Assembly (NCBI RefSeq): GCF_933775445.1
Contig: NC_065872.1
Location: forward strand, 620,001-684,000
DNA: 64,000 nt
Source: Argentina anserina
Lineage: Eukaryota > Streptophyta > Magnoliopsida > Rosales > Rosaceae
Direction of reading: 5' to 3'
The notes under the pieces: generated by a model
What the model was told of the DNA's origin: nothing
Databases searched by the model: none
The model's input: only the letters and a program-made list of their open reading frames with translations
In this document: positions 1 through 11,973 of the stretch, one piece after another
How the letters are laid out: every line of letters starts with the position of its first letter
How positions within the stretch are numbered: position 1 is the stretch's first letter
Translations under genes and position numbers: made by a program

Positions 1-1022
1 TCTGAATAGGTCTGTAATAACTTCTTTTGTGTATGAAGCTGGGTTCTTTAATGCTTGAGAGTTGAGACCCACTATAGAGAGATGTATATAGGGTTAAAAT
101 CTGGTGTTCATGTAGCGTACACAAAAGACACCATTATGGCCGGCCTTTTATTTTTCTGAAGGTAAAAAAGGGATCACATTCAAGTTGAGGAGCACCATGC
201 TAAATGATGCCAGTTTCTCCTTAAATGATCATCCTGCTGGTTAAACTGACAACTATTTGCTCTAACAACAGTCATTAAGCCGGAATTCCTAAAGAGTAAA
301 AACATTGCCATCTGCTTCAATTCTTCACTAAGCAGAGCCGTGCATTTGCGATGATATAATATCAGTACAAGTCAATTCTTCCACACCAAGATATTAAATA
401 CATAGGAAAATACAGTGGATGATGAAGTACTATTTCAACATCTGTAGCTTAACCATAATGCCATAAATCATATATCCTGCTAAAAACAAAACCAGAAGCA
501 TCTGTATCTGTTTCTTTCCCTGTGCTTTTTCTAATAATCTCCTCATTGGATCACACCTACGCTTACAAATTACAATCTTTGCTACTTTCATATCAGCATA
601 TTGAAATAGCTTACACATGTATGATTCGAGGTGAAAAGTCACTTGCTTGACAACCAAATGTAAGATCACCATCTTCAATCATTATAAGGAGAAGCTTAAG
701 CGAAAAGTAAGATGTGATGATTGTGGCCTTAACTTCAACCCAACCTTGCTTCCCTTCGTAGTACCTTGCAATAGAAAAAGCATTAGAGCAAAGACAGAAG
801 TGGAACCTCAAACCACACAGAGTAAAAACAGTAAGAATATTGCAAAGTTTAAACATCAAACGATATTAAAATTGATGAACGTTCACATGGACAGGCCTAG
901 TGGACGTACAATTGGCACGTCCACTCCCATCAAATATAGTTGACATGTATCCAACTGACTGTGATTTGAAACTCCAATGATTGTGTATAAAATATTAACT
1001 CAGAGAAAGTGAAAACAGTCAC
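1..1022. other. 3' flank of TRAPPC5; no separate gene supported
   Basis: AT-rich sequence downstream of the last recognised TRAPPC5 exon. It should contain the missing terminal exon and 3' UTR of that gene. Several short open frames occur on the minus strand, including one at 430-678 with a hydrophobic tail, but none has family resemblance or supporting splice sites. Confidence 0.5.
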
Positions 1023-2926
1023 CTCTTCAGCAAATTTTATCAAAATGGTTGTCCGAGGTCGTTGCTGACCTTCCACTGGTACAAAATGAGCTGTAACCAC
1101 AGCTGGAAAACCAGCACCATCCAATACACCCTTCATAGTAAAAGACAATTACCATGAGACCTTAAAAGAGCTGGATGCATAAATTGATAAGGAGGATAGG
1201 GAGTAGCACTTACCCTGACAATTCCAGCAACAAAAGCTCCACAATTAAAGGTTCCCATGTCCTTTGGAATTGAAATAAATCTACAACCAAAAGACGTTAA
1301 TCATACAGACAGACAAATTTTATGATACATTTTATAATTTCAGAAACTCATATTACTGCATAAACTGTTACCTGTTCACAAGGAGTTCCTTCTCACTAAT
1401 CATGTACTCGTCTTCATGTTCAGTGCCTTTCTCGAGTGAATCTGCTACCTAATATCAGTAATATGCACGCACCAAAAACCAGTTAGCACTAGGTTTTAAG
1501 TACATGAGAGACTATCATGTGTACAGGCCGAACAGACATGCACCTAAACAGGCATGTTGGATATGCATGAGTGTATCTGTGTGTGTGTGTGTCGGATTCA
1601 GCCATAAAACTTGCCCCAAACACGGATAAATAGAGTTTTAGGAAGAAATACACTGACCTTTCCAAATAACACCTTCCATACTGTGCTATGCACAAAAGAT
1701 AGGATACCCAACAATCTTGTCTCCCTTCTGTTTCCCTATAGCAAGAAAAAATCATCAGCACTGTGTTTGTGTCAAACTAAGCACCCATGCAGTCTCACAG
1801 ACTAAACCCACAAACTAAACTAAATCGATAAACTCATTAATTCATTATTGACGACTAGAATTATATATTCACCAAAACACAAAGATGGCATACACAGTTC
1901 CAAAGATTAAGAAATGCTTTTAATGATTACGTGCAATCTCCTTCATCCTAGTACTTTGTTTACAAAAGAACCAATGTTTCATTTAGATAGGAGCAACCTG
2001 TAGATGGATAGCATCTTGGAAACCCACAATATGGACACTGCATATAAATTCTTTGTTACTGCCATAATGAAGCAGCTGGCCTATTCATTCAAACATATTT
2101 CAATTCAAGAACTAGAAGTCATACCTTATCCCTATGGCAAAGAAGCTCCAGAACTCGAGCTCCAACAGCATAGCCTGCATCTTCCAGCCTACCCCATTGT
2201 GCAAAACATGTTAAAATTTGGTAGGATATAATTGTGAAACTAAAGTTTTACAATAGTCCTGCTTTCCATCACGCCAAGTCCCAAGAGCCTTTTTCTTCAC
2301 TCAAAAGTAAAAGAATGTGAACAACGAATATCTTGGTACTCAAATTACCAAACAAAATGTGCAGTTTAGCACAGAAATCTAAACTTGATGATACCATAGA
2401 TTAATTTTCAGACGAAAGAGCAAGCTAGAGCTTATAGAACCCTGCATAAATTGAACTCCCACTCTTTCACATTTATCTCAAAACCCCAATGAAACCCCAA
2501 AAATAACCAAATCTGAACGCATATGATCACATAACACCAAGAAAGTGAATCACCTTCTTTCTAGCTCAGCAATGTTGTCAACTTGTGTCTGATTATACTG
2601 CACAAGCTCCGAGAACAAGAACGCAAATGCGCTCAAACTGACCTGAAACAAAGCATCATTGACCCCAAAAATCACAGTCACACCCTAAAACTCCATAAGA
2701 AAAAGAACCCAGGTGCCCATAACTCAAATTAAGGTCAATTCAGTACAAAGTTTCAATCTTTCGCCTAAAACTGGAGTACCCAACAAACAGAGATCCAGTA
2801 ATTTCAAACTCTAAGTGATCTTTATATAGAGAAAGATAGAGAGAAGAAGAAGACCTCTTGTTTGCCTTTGCCGAGAGGCCTGTCGAGGACATTAGAGTAC
2901 TGCTTCATCTTTCCGACTCCGATCAT
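1023..2926 (-). CDS. TRAPPC5: TRAPP complex subunit TRAPPC5/Trs31 (3' terminal exon not located)
   Basis: Core subunit of the TRAPP tethering complexes (Bet3 family), which act on Rab GTPases in ER-Golgi and Golgi traffic. Exons on the minus strand: 2855-2926, 2554-2642, 2125-2188, 1658-1735, 1372-1448, 1214-1280, 1023-1130; all junctions are GT-AG and keep frame, giving 185 codons. The start MIGVGKMKQYSNVLDRP matches the conserved N-terminus of the family. Diagnostic stretches include FLFSELVQYNQTQVDNIAEL, DAGYAVGARVLELL, CGAFVAGIVRGVLDGAGFPA and GQQRPRTTILIKFAEE. Plant homologues I recall end about nine residues later (VLRREARLG-like). I could not find that last exon between 1 and 1022; reading through the last donor adds 22 unrelated residues before a stop. 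The gene is divergent from FIPS5, with about 1.2 kb between the start codons. Family assignment is very secure; the 3' end is open. Confidence 0.93.
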
Positions 2927-4097
2927 TCTTCTTCTCCTCTTTTAAGTTTGGATCCGATTTCGAAAGCACCAGCCTTTTACAAGTTTCAGTGACGTCGTAT
3001 TGAGTTATTTACTCAGTGGTCAAGTTTCACCATCTTCTCGTCACTTTTTTTACTGGTCTTGTAACTCTCTGCTTTTGGGGTTGATTTCAAGGTTGAAAAT
3101 CATTTTGTGAAGAAAGTTTGGTGTGAACTTTATTTAGATTAAGTCATTTAACACTATAAATGTAAATTTGAAAACGAAAAGTTGTGCACCTCGGGGTGCA
3201 TATGTATTTGAAAACGATGGTTAATGTTAAAGTCGTATCTACTTCATAGTTCATACCATACATAAAGTACGTACGTAAAAACTATGTGTATCAAATATGT
3301 GTAGAACATACTAATGTCAGGAGACATTGGTTTAGTCTTATTTTGAATTAATCGAAAAATGTAAAACTCTGGTATGCTACTGAGTGAGAATTGATATACA
3401 TTATGGTATCGGTACATTGAAATGATATATAACATTATAACTTTTAACCAAGATTGCTACCGTATTTGTTGAATCTACCAACACTGCAAAAATTATAGGA
3501 TACTGGGGTTCCATTGTATCAGCAACTCTGTTCAAACCGACCCAAATATGACATTATACTACCATCTATTTATTGGCCACCATGACCAAACTTGTAGCCC
3601 AGTTTGGTTTTGCAGTCTACATAATCACTGTTGTATCCACGAGTCTACAAAGCACTTCTGGTACTCGCAAAATCACCTCTCATCATTCATAGAGAGGTGA
3701 CAATTTTCTTATGGCCTTCAGTAAGAAAATTCACCTCGTCTGGCACTTGAACTTTTACTCATCGGCTCCGACTACTCCTTCCTCACATTGGTGTTGACAT
3801 GGATTAGTATAGGCTTCTCCCACCACCATGGATATACCATAAAAAAAAAACACCCAACAAAAAAGGAAAAACAAAACCCTAAATAAATAATGACGTCAAT
3901 ATTACAGAATTCAAACCTGCCCGAAACAATTTCGGAAATTCAAAAATTACAAACAAGCCACAACAAAGTTTCTTCTTATAAACACAAAAACACACATTGG
4001 CTTTCCGCCATTCTTCTTCTTCTTCTTCTTCTTCTTCTTCTTCTTCAGTCTTGCAGAGACCTCAGAACCCTTAAAAGGCTCCACCTTTATCTCTCGG
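2927..4097. promoter_or_regulatory. Bidirectional promoter region between TRAPPC5 and FIPS5
   Basis: The two genes are transcribed away from each other, so this 1.17 kb must hold both promoters. Visible elements are a bZIP/CRE palindrome TGACGTCA at 3891-3898, a related TGACGTC at 2990-2996, and a (TTC)n run at about 4012-4046 in the probable FIPS5 leader. No clear TATA box is seen near either start, as is common for housekeeping genes. Which transcription factors use these sites is inference. Confidence 0.5.
4012..4046 (+). repeat. (TTC)n microsatellite in FIPS5 5' leader
   Basis: About eleven uninterrupted copies of a TTC/CTT trinucleotide lie roughly 50 bases upstream of the FIPS5 start codon. 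Pyrimidine-rich leaders are common in plant genes. Confidence 0.9.
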
Positions 4098-7000
4098 ATG
4101 GAAGACGACGATGAATTCGGAGATCTCTACACCGACGTTCTTCAATCCTTCCAGTCCTCCCAGCCCTCCTCCGCTCCGCCGCCGCCGCCCCAGCTGCAGC
4201 CTCCCCACCCTCCGATCGATCTCAACCTCAAGACCGGACCCGCCGCCGCCGCCGCCGACGAGATCCTACCCCCAGCTCCGGCGCAATCCAATCCCAATTC
4301 GCAAACCCTAGCTCCCGATTCGGCTCCCCGCGCCTATTCCCAACTCGGCGCTAGGGTTTTGGAGGCGGGAGATGTCAAATTGGGGAGTAAAGATTCGGAT
4401 TTGAATGAAAAGGAGGTGGATTTCGATATCGAGGAGGAGGAGGGCAGTAATGGAATTCCCGGCATCGGATTCGACGCCGTGATTCCGGGCCTCTCGGGGG
4501 CCGCGCCGGTGAGTAGTACGGCGGAGGTTGCGGAGTATAACCCGGAAGGTACTAGAAGGGACCCCGGCGGCGACGATTGGGACAGTGATGATTCGGAGGA
4601 CGATTTGCAGATTGTGTTGAACGATAACAACCCAATGGGGATGGAGAGAGGCAATGGCGGCGACGATGACGACGGGCTGGTTATCGTGGGGGACAGCGAG
4701 CTTCACGGGGCGGCGGAGGAGCAGGAGTGGGGGGAAGAAGGGCAGCAGGCGGCGGAAGGCGAGAGGAAGGAGATGGGGGAAGCTGGGAGAGGAGGAGGAG
4801 GAGGTCCGATGGTGGCGCCAAAAATTGGGTTTAGCAATCATGGGTATCATCCATTTCATTCCCAGTTTAAGGTTAGTTTAGCTGTATTAATATATTGATT
4901 AAAAAGTAGGGAGCTTTTTAATGTATATGGGGCAATCTCGTCTCCCCCTTTGTTTGATGAGAAAGTTAGAATTGTAATGCTTTTGTACAATGTGAATGTT
5001 CCTAGTTAGTTTAGTGGAATTTTATTTATTGGATTTGGTTTTTGGCATTGTTTTAGTTCCTAGATTGTATTCTACTTGAAAATTTTAATGGAAGTTAATA
5101 CAATGAATTGTTTGTGTTATATATTTATTGCCAAATTTTGAGTTTTACTAAACAAGCTGTTTGTATATTAAGCTTTTTGGTCAATGTCAAGCACAATGTT
5201 GATCAATGAGAACTCCTGGATATTTTACAACCCTTGCAACGTCCGATCTTCAGATGTCTTTACCACTGTAAGTGGCTAGTTATGCTGCCATGGTTTCATC
5301 AATGTTAACTACAGTGAGGCCCGAGGCGCCTATTCGAAGGGGAAGACTTAAGGATTACTGTACTAATTCCACTAAATTTAGTATGGCGAGATGTTGTTAT
5401 TGGGCTTCTTCAATTCCAGAAAAGATTACTCTTCCAAAATCTAAAACATCTTCCATTCACAGAGTCATGCACTATATCCACATTATACACTGTAAGACCG
5501 AGTATATATTCACACATGCATGTACCAAAAAGTTAGAATATTGCTTGAAACTATGAATAAAAGTGTTTCTGACCGTTTAATCTTAGTGACTGCCTGTGAA
5601 GAGTTAATAGAATAAACCAGTTTTGCTTCAATGCGTTTTGTTTAGGTCCAATTATTGATGTAGCCAATCCTTTAACCACTTTGTCATGCTGTGTTTGCTT
5701 CTTGGAAACCTACATATTTGTTTGCTGATAAAGCAGGCCTAATAGGTCTTGGCTCTTTCCTTCCCCTTAAAATGATTAGCGCCCAACTAATGAATATTTT
5801 GATATGTCCTAACTCTTCTCCCTCTCTTCATAGCTAATCCCCCAAGTGGGTCTTGAAGTACTAGACTTCTTCGACAACTTCGAACTTCATACTTTTGTTT
5901 CTCGACAATTTTATGCTTTGGCCGTGATATGTATTCATGATTTTAGATGTGGGATAGAGGGTTTGATATAATTTTGAAATGTTTTATGTGTCGGATTTGT
6001 TATATATGATGCCAATGAAGCTTGGAATGAATGAATCAATTAATAAATGAAATATCAAATATTACATGAGGACCATGCTGCTCTTTAAAATTTAGTAAGT
6101 TTCATTATAGTGCTACACTTACCTAATCTTTGTTGGTTTTGTCTTCTGCAGTATGTGAGACCAGGTGCTATGCCGATCGCTGGACCAACTAATTCTGGTC
6201 CTGGTGGAGTCCCAGGTCAAGTTCGTCCACTTGGAAACATGGGTCCAACACCTGGTCGAGGTAGAGGTGACTGGAGACCAACTGGATTAAAAAATGGTAC
6301 TCCGCTGCAGAAAAATTTTCATTCCAACTTTGGTACGCCTGGTTGGGGCAGCAATATGGGTGGTCGTGGTTTCGGGGGTGGACTTGAATTCACACTTCCT
6401 TCTCACAAGTAATATTCATGATAAGTTTTATGATATCCATATATGTGATGAACTGGATTGTTTTCTGCTGACTTCCATGATAGTGTCATACTCTTGCAAT
6501 TTCTTTGTTATGTGTTGGAAGATATCGTGAAGTTTTCGACTACTTATGTCTGTATTCTAGGTTACAACATATTCTTCATAATTTATAAGTTTCTAAATTC
6601 TACTGTATGAGCAATCTTCTATTTCTTTCTGAAGTGCTGTGTCATATTTTGGTATTTGCAACGTACTTCTTCTCTTTTTTTGTTTGTTAATGTCAAACTG
6701 CTTGATGATTTTCAGGACCATATTTGATGTCGACATTGATGGTTTTGAGGAAAAACCTTGGAAATATCCTGGTGTTGATACTTCAGACTTTTTCAACTTT
6801 GGATTAAATGAAGATACCTGGAGAGATTATTGCAAACAGCTGGTAATAATACATCCGCATCATGTTTCTTTGTTCTATCTTATAAAAGGGAGGTTATAGT
6901 TGTTCCTATATTTAAAATATGCAGGAACAGCTTCGCTTGGAGTCCACAATGCAAAGCAAAATTCGTGTTTATGAAAGTGGACGAACAGAACAGGTAAGGA

Positions 7001-10000
7001 AGTGCTCATGCTTCTCGTGAAAACCTATGCATTTCATCTTTTCTTGTTTTTTTTTTTCACCACAATCAAATTTTGATAGAACTGATAGGAAAGTTACATA
7101 ACAGGAGTATGATCCAGATCTGCCTCCAGAATTGGCAGCAGCAACTGGCATGCATGACTTTCCTACTGAAAGTACAAACCCGGGAAAATCAGAGGGCGGG
7201 CAAAGTGATTTTGCAAAAGGACCTGCTCGCCTGCGTCCACCTATTGTATGTACAGACTTCCAAGTTTCTGCCTTAAAAATTATATCTTGCCTGTTGCACT
7301 TTTATAGTTTTCAAGAGAGATATATTGTTGGATCTTTGCGTGCTTTGTATAATATAAAGCTTAGTTTTAAATCTCATTGGTTCATTTAATTTTACACCAG
7401 CCAACTGGAAGAGCAATACAGGTAGAAAGTGGTTATGGTGAACGTGTCCCCTCAAGTGAAAACCGGCCACAGCGAATGCGTGACTCAGATGCTGTAATTG
7501 AAGTAATAATCAAATCACTTTTAGTGTGTTATTTCTGTCTCTATGTGCTTTTATTTAAAATTTTGTCTTATGAGTTAACTGGTGGTTTATGTCTTGAAAC
7601 AGATTGTCTTGCAGGACTCTTTAGATGATGATACTTCTGCTGGAATCCCTGATGGAACTGAAAATGATCTCTCAAAGGAGGATGTTGGTAGAAGTTCTAA
7701 TGGTGAGGGAGACCTTCCACAGGATGAAAAACCCCACTTCAATGGTTTGCCGCAGGCTCTCAATAATCAAAAGAGTGATCCGCTTGGAAGGAAAAGACCA
7801 TACAATGATAGTGTGCCAGAAGATGATGAAAGCTTGCCCATCCGTCCAGAAGTGTCAATCCAACATGCTGGTTCTGGGGACCATACTCCCAGTTCTGCTG
7901 GGGGTAGTTACGGAGAAAATAGGGGGACACAGAGAAGAGCACGTGAAAGATCTCCGCGGAGTACAAGAGGCAAGAAATTTCTCGATAATCATAAAGAAGG
8001 ATCAGTGGAAAGCGTGGATGGTGGACGTAGTCCGTTGATCTCATCTCCCATCTCACATGGGGCTGCTCGTGAGTCAAGTGTTGAGCGTAAAAGCGGTGAC
8101 CAAGATGAGCCTCTGTCGGGTGATGAAAGCTCTGGGATGGAAAAAGAGGATATGGATGTGAATGTTAATGATGGAGTTCCAAACCATAAGTTGAGTCCAC
8201 AAGTTGAACGGTCTGCTGATGAAGAACTTGATGATGGTGATGACTCCAAGGCTGCAAGAAGTAGTGACAACAGCAAAGCAAGATCAGGGAGCAGTAGAGA
8301 TTACCAGAAGTGGAGGGATGGGGTTGAGGAAGAAGTCATTCAAGGACGGTCAGGTCACTCAGGGGGCATCAAGAGTCACCTTGATGGAAAGGAACAGGGA
8401 TTCCAAAGAAAAGGCCGTGATGGTAGACAGGAACCTGATAGAAGTCAAATGTTAGTCAAAGGGAGGGAGGGTTCATATCCTTATAGGGATTGGGATCCTA
8501 ACTCTACACATCATTTGCAATTTAAAAATGATGCGCTTTACAGGCGAAAAGAAAGGGAAAATATCGATGGAGCATGGCAGAGGAGGGATGATGATCCTTA
8601 TAGCAGAAGGATTAGAACTGAAGAACCAAGGAAGAGGGATCGTGGTGATGAAATGGGATCTAGACACAGGAGCAAGGTTCGTGAAAGCGAGAGGAGTGAC
8701 AAAGATGAGTATATGCAGTCAAGAAAGCAGTTAGATAATGGCAGCTATAGGGCCTTTTATGACAAGGATGCGGTGGGATCACGACCTAGGGAAAGAGATG
8801 ATGGTTTGAAAGGCAGGTATGAACATATAGATGATTACCATGGCAAGAGAAGGAAAGATGAGGAATACATGAGGAGGGACCAAATTGATAAAGAAGAACT
8901 TCTGCAGGGCCACAGAGATACTACCACTCATCGAAAGCGTGATAGGGATGAAGTCTTAGATCAGCGTAAAAGAGATGACCAACAGAAAGTCAGGGATAAT
9001 CCTGATGAACACCACTCTGTCAGGCACAAAGATGGAAGCTGGTTGCAGAGGGAGAGAGGTGACAGACAAAGAGAAAGGGAGGAGTGGCATAGGCTTAAGC
9101 AATCCCATGAAGAGAATATACCCAAGAGGGATAGAGATGATGGACGAGTTTCTGTAAGGGGTGGTCGTGTTTCAGAAGACAAAGCATGGGTAGGCCATGG
9201 TAGAGTGAAGGATGAAAACAAAGGCTCTGATAAGGAGCACCAATACAAAGAGACTGTGCGACACAGTGAGCCGTCTAAAAGAAGGGATCGGATTGAGGAG
9301 GACAGTTCACATCATAGGGGACGTGAGGATGCTCATGCACGGGGAAACCAAATGAATATTGATGAGAGAAGATCTGACAAGGAGAGATCAAGTACTCGCA
9401 ATGAACGTGCTGATAGCCAGAAGGTCCATGATAGAAAACATAAAGAGAATTCAAGAAGGAGTAAAGAAACTGAAACTGCTGATATCAGCACTTCAATCAC
9501 TTCCAAGAGACATCAGGAAGACCAAAGTGGTCGTAGCAGGGAGATGGTATGTACCATTCTTGACACCAGCTCTCGTACATAATTTGTTTGTTCTTCTTCT
9601 TCGTCTTCAAATACTTATTGTACCTGCTCGTCTTCCCTTCAGAAATAAGGTAGATAGGTTGCAAGCTTGATTTGGATGACATACGTAATCCAATCTTAGT
9701 TTTTCATTTCTTTTTCCATAACAATGGGAGCCTCATACTTAATGAATGCAAAACTCTGGCCATCTGTAAAGTAGACTCTTTGGACCTGTTTTTCTTTTTC
9801 CATTACGATGGAATCCTCATACTAAATGAATGCATAACTCTGATCATACTTGATGTTCAAGCTTGAATGATGGTTCAGTTCTTCTTTTCTCCATTGTATT
9901 AGTTTATTTAGTTACATAGTTTTTGCCTAATTTATGATAACTTCTGCAGATGAAATTTTCACAGCTATAACCTGCATTATCAGAAACACATTTGTTTCCT

Positions 10001-10871
10001 GAGACCTGTGCACATTAATTATACTTTTTCCTACCCCAATAGACACATGTTAGCTGCATCTGAACCACCCATATCTATCTTTTCTCCTTTAGATGAGACT
10101 ATGGTTCAACTGTTAGGAGGATAGTACAGGGGGGACAGTAGGATAAACAATAACAAGTAGAACATGTTATGATAACTTACTCGCTAATTCCGGAAATCCC
10201 CCATGGTCATTTTGCCAGTTGTTTATTATTCCTTTTGGCTTTTGTAATTTTGTATGACCCCTAGCTGAGAATAATGTGACTTGAGTTTGGCTCTCTTCTC
10301 ATGATTGCTTTTTTTGCCCATTTAGGGCTTGAAAGGCACCCGTGAGCAAGGACTTGGTCACTCTTCTAAAAGGCACAAGGAAGATGCTTCTTCTGATGAT
10401 GAGCAGGAGGATTTAAAGAAGGGGCGCTCCAAATTGGAACGATGGACAAGCCATAAGGAGAGGGATTTCAGCATCAACAGTAAGTCACCCTCCAACTTAA
10501 AGTTGAAAGAGCTTGATAGGGGATCCTCAGATACCAGTAAACTTCCAGATGATTCTTCCAAGCTAGTTGAGGCTGTCAATAACCAACACCCATTGGCCGA
10601 TGAGAATGTTGGTGATCAGGATGTTAAGGATGCTGACACAAAACCAGTAGATTCAGACACGATAATGGAGGGCCGTCACCTGGACACTGTTGAGAAGTTG
10701 AAGAAACGAAGTGAGCGGTTCAAGCTCCCATTGCCAAGTGAAAAAGAACCATCGACCATTAAGAAGATCGAGACCGAAGTGCTACCTTCCCCTAATAGTG
10801 ACCCTCCTGTGGTGGAATCTGAGATTAAACCAGAACGACCAGCTCGGAAAAGAAGATGGGTCAGCAACTGA
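4098..10871 (+). CDS. FIPS5: FIP1[V]-like pre-mRNA 3'-end processing factor
   Basis: Fip1 homologue: a scaffold of the CPSF polyadenylation machinery that contacts poly(A) polymerase and RNA in the nucleus. Exons: 4098-4871, 6152-6408, 6716-6842, 6925-6993, 7105-7245, 7401-7502, 7603-9546, 10326-10871, all in frame, about 1319 residues. The N-terminal 258 residues are acidic and Pro/Ala-rich (MEDDDEFGDLYTDVL start). A Gly/Pro/Arg-rich stretch follows, then the Fip1 motif at about residues 355-410 (KPWKYPGVDTSDFFNFGLNE, TWRDYCKQ, LRLESTMQSKIRVYESGRTE). The 1.9-kb exon 7 encodes a long RD/RE/KR-rich low-complexity tail typical of the plant FIP1[V] type, which I recall as about 1200 residues in Arabidopsis. 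The protein ends in a basic RPARKRRWVSN. The large intron 1 (4872-6151) and intron 7 (9547-10325) carry stops in frame. Identity secure; exact start plausible. Confidence 0.95.
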
Positions 10872-11973
10872 ATATGAAATGGAGGAGCATAGTTAGTTGG
10901 ACAAGTTGATGCGTTATGAGGGAAGTTATGCTTGACATGATGCCGGGTTATTCATTCCAGCTTCCTGAGGGTGCCCATCGGTGCAGTAGTTTCTCAATTT
11001 GTAATCCTGCCGCGACTGTATACTTAGTAATGTTTTCATTTGTATATACTGGTGATTGTAAGTTTGTAACTGGTCACTAATAGTGGCACAGCATTGCGTT
11101 TCGAGACTGTTCCTGATTGTATTACACCCAGGTTCTATCTGGCATGCGTAAGAGGTTCATGTTGAGGAGCAAGCAGGCTTTTGAGGATCAAGAAAGCTAA
11201 GGTGAAGCCTTTTCAATGTGTTGGGAGATGTCCACTGCGCTGGAGATGTTGGCATGACTTAGATTTTATGTATGCTGTACTTTTAGCATCCTCTTATGAG
11301 ATAAAAAGAAAATTACTGCTTTTATACACAACATTTTGAGACACCTTTGTACTGTAGGAACATATGAGGTTATAAACTGCGGATTAGTTCTAAAAAGAAG
11401 GAAATATATTGAAGTATTTTACGAGTTACATCGGAAGTGCCTTTCAAATGCAGTTGTTTAATCTTCAGTAATCAGTATAACCATCCTGGTTATCTTTCCA
11501 AAAAAAAAAATCCTGGTTTTCTTGCATCGTTATAAAATCGTAAAAATCCAGTAAAATCAAAATTTGATTAATTGCGTAAAGGTAAAGCAACCAAAGAAGC
11601 ATTTGGGGGAGGTCGTAATTGAAACAAGGACGTGTTTGGTGAAGCACTCCTTCCAATTATTTACAACGGTGGAACCTGTTATTGTTGTCTCGAAGCTATA
11701 CAGCCAGACGTCTCTACTTCTTGACATCAATCCAAGAGAACTCGTTGTCACCAGCTGAGAGTTGTAAATCAACAAACTATCGAAGAGGGATAGTGATTAG
11801 TGAAAAACGACATTTTGGCTCCATTACATATCAAGACGCGAAGGTAACCAGAAGTTACATCCTCAGTTGTTTTGTCCGCACATGATACAACTCGATTTGG
11901 ATCTTTCTATTTCTATCTCAGGTTTAAGTAGAGTTAGATACTTAGATTCAATCTCTCTCTCTCTCTGAAGAAA
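10872..11973. other. FIPS5 3' UTR and intergenic DNA
   Basis: Non-coding, AT-rich. The first few hundred bases are probably 3' UTR of FIPS5. A CT-rich run at about 11950-11967 lies just upstream of the next gene's start and is likely in its leader. No other feature recognised. Confidence 0.5.

Noticed and set aside
430..678. Minus-strand open frame of 82 codons with a hydrophobic C-terminal segment
   Set aside because: No recognisable family, no supporting splice sites, and it lies in the 3' flank of TRAPPC5. Kept only as a remote alternative for a different gene end.
4308..4859. Antisense frame of 183 codons opposite FIPS5 exon 1
   Set aside because: Composition mirrors the GC-rich, low-complexity sense strand; it is a shadow of the real exon.
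7760..9248. Several antisense and alternative-frame ORFs inside FIPS5 exon 7
   Set aside because: Produced by the repetitive Arg/Asp codon pattern of the tail; no independent homology.
9547..10325. Possible coding continuation between FIPS5 exons 7 and 8
   Set aside because: Stops in frame soon after the GT donor, and a clean acceptor precedes the conserved last exon, so it is an intron.
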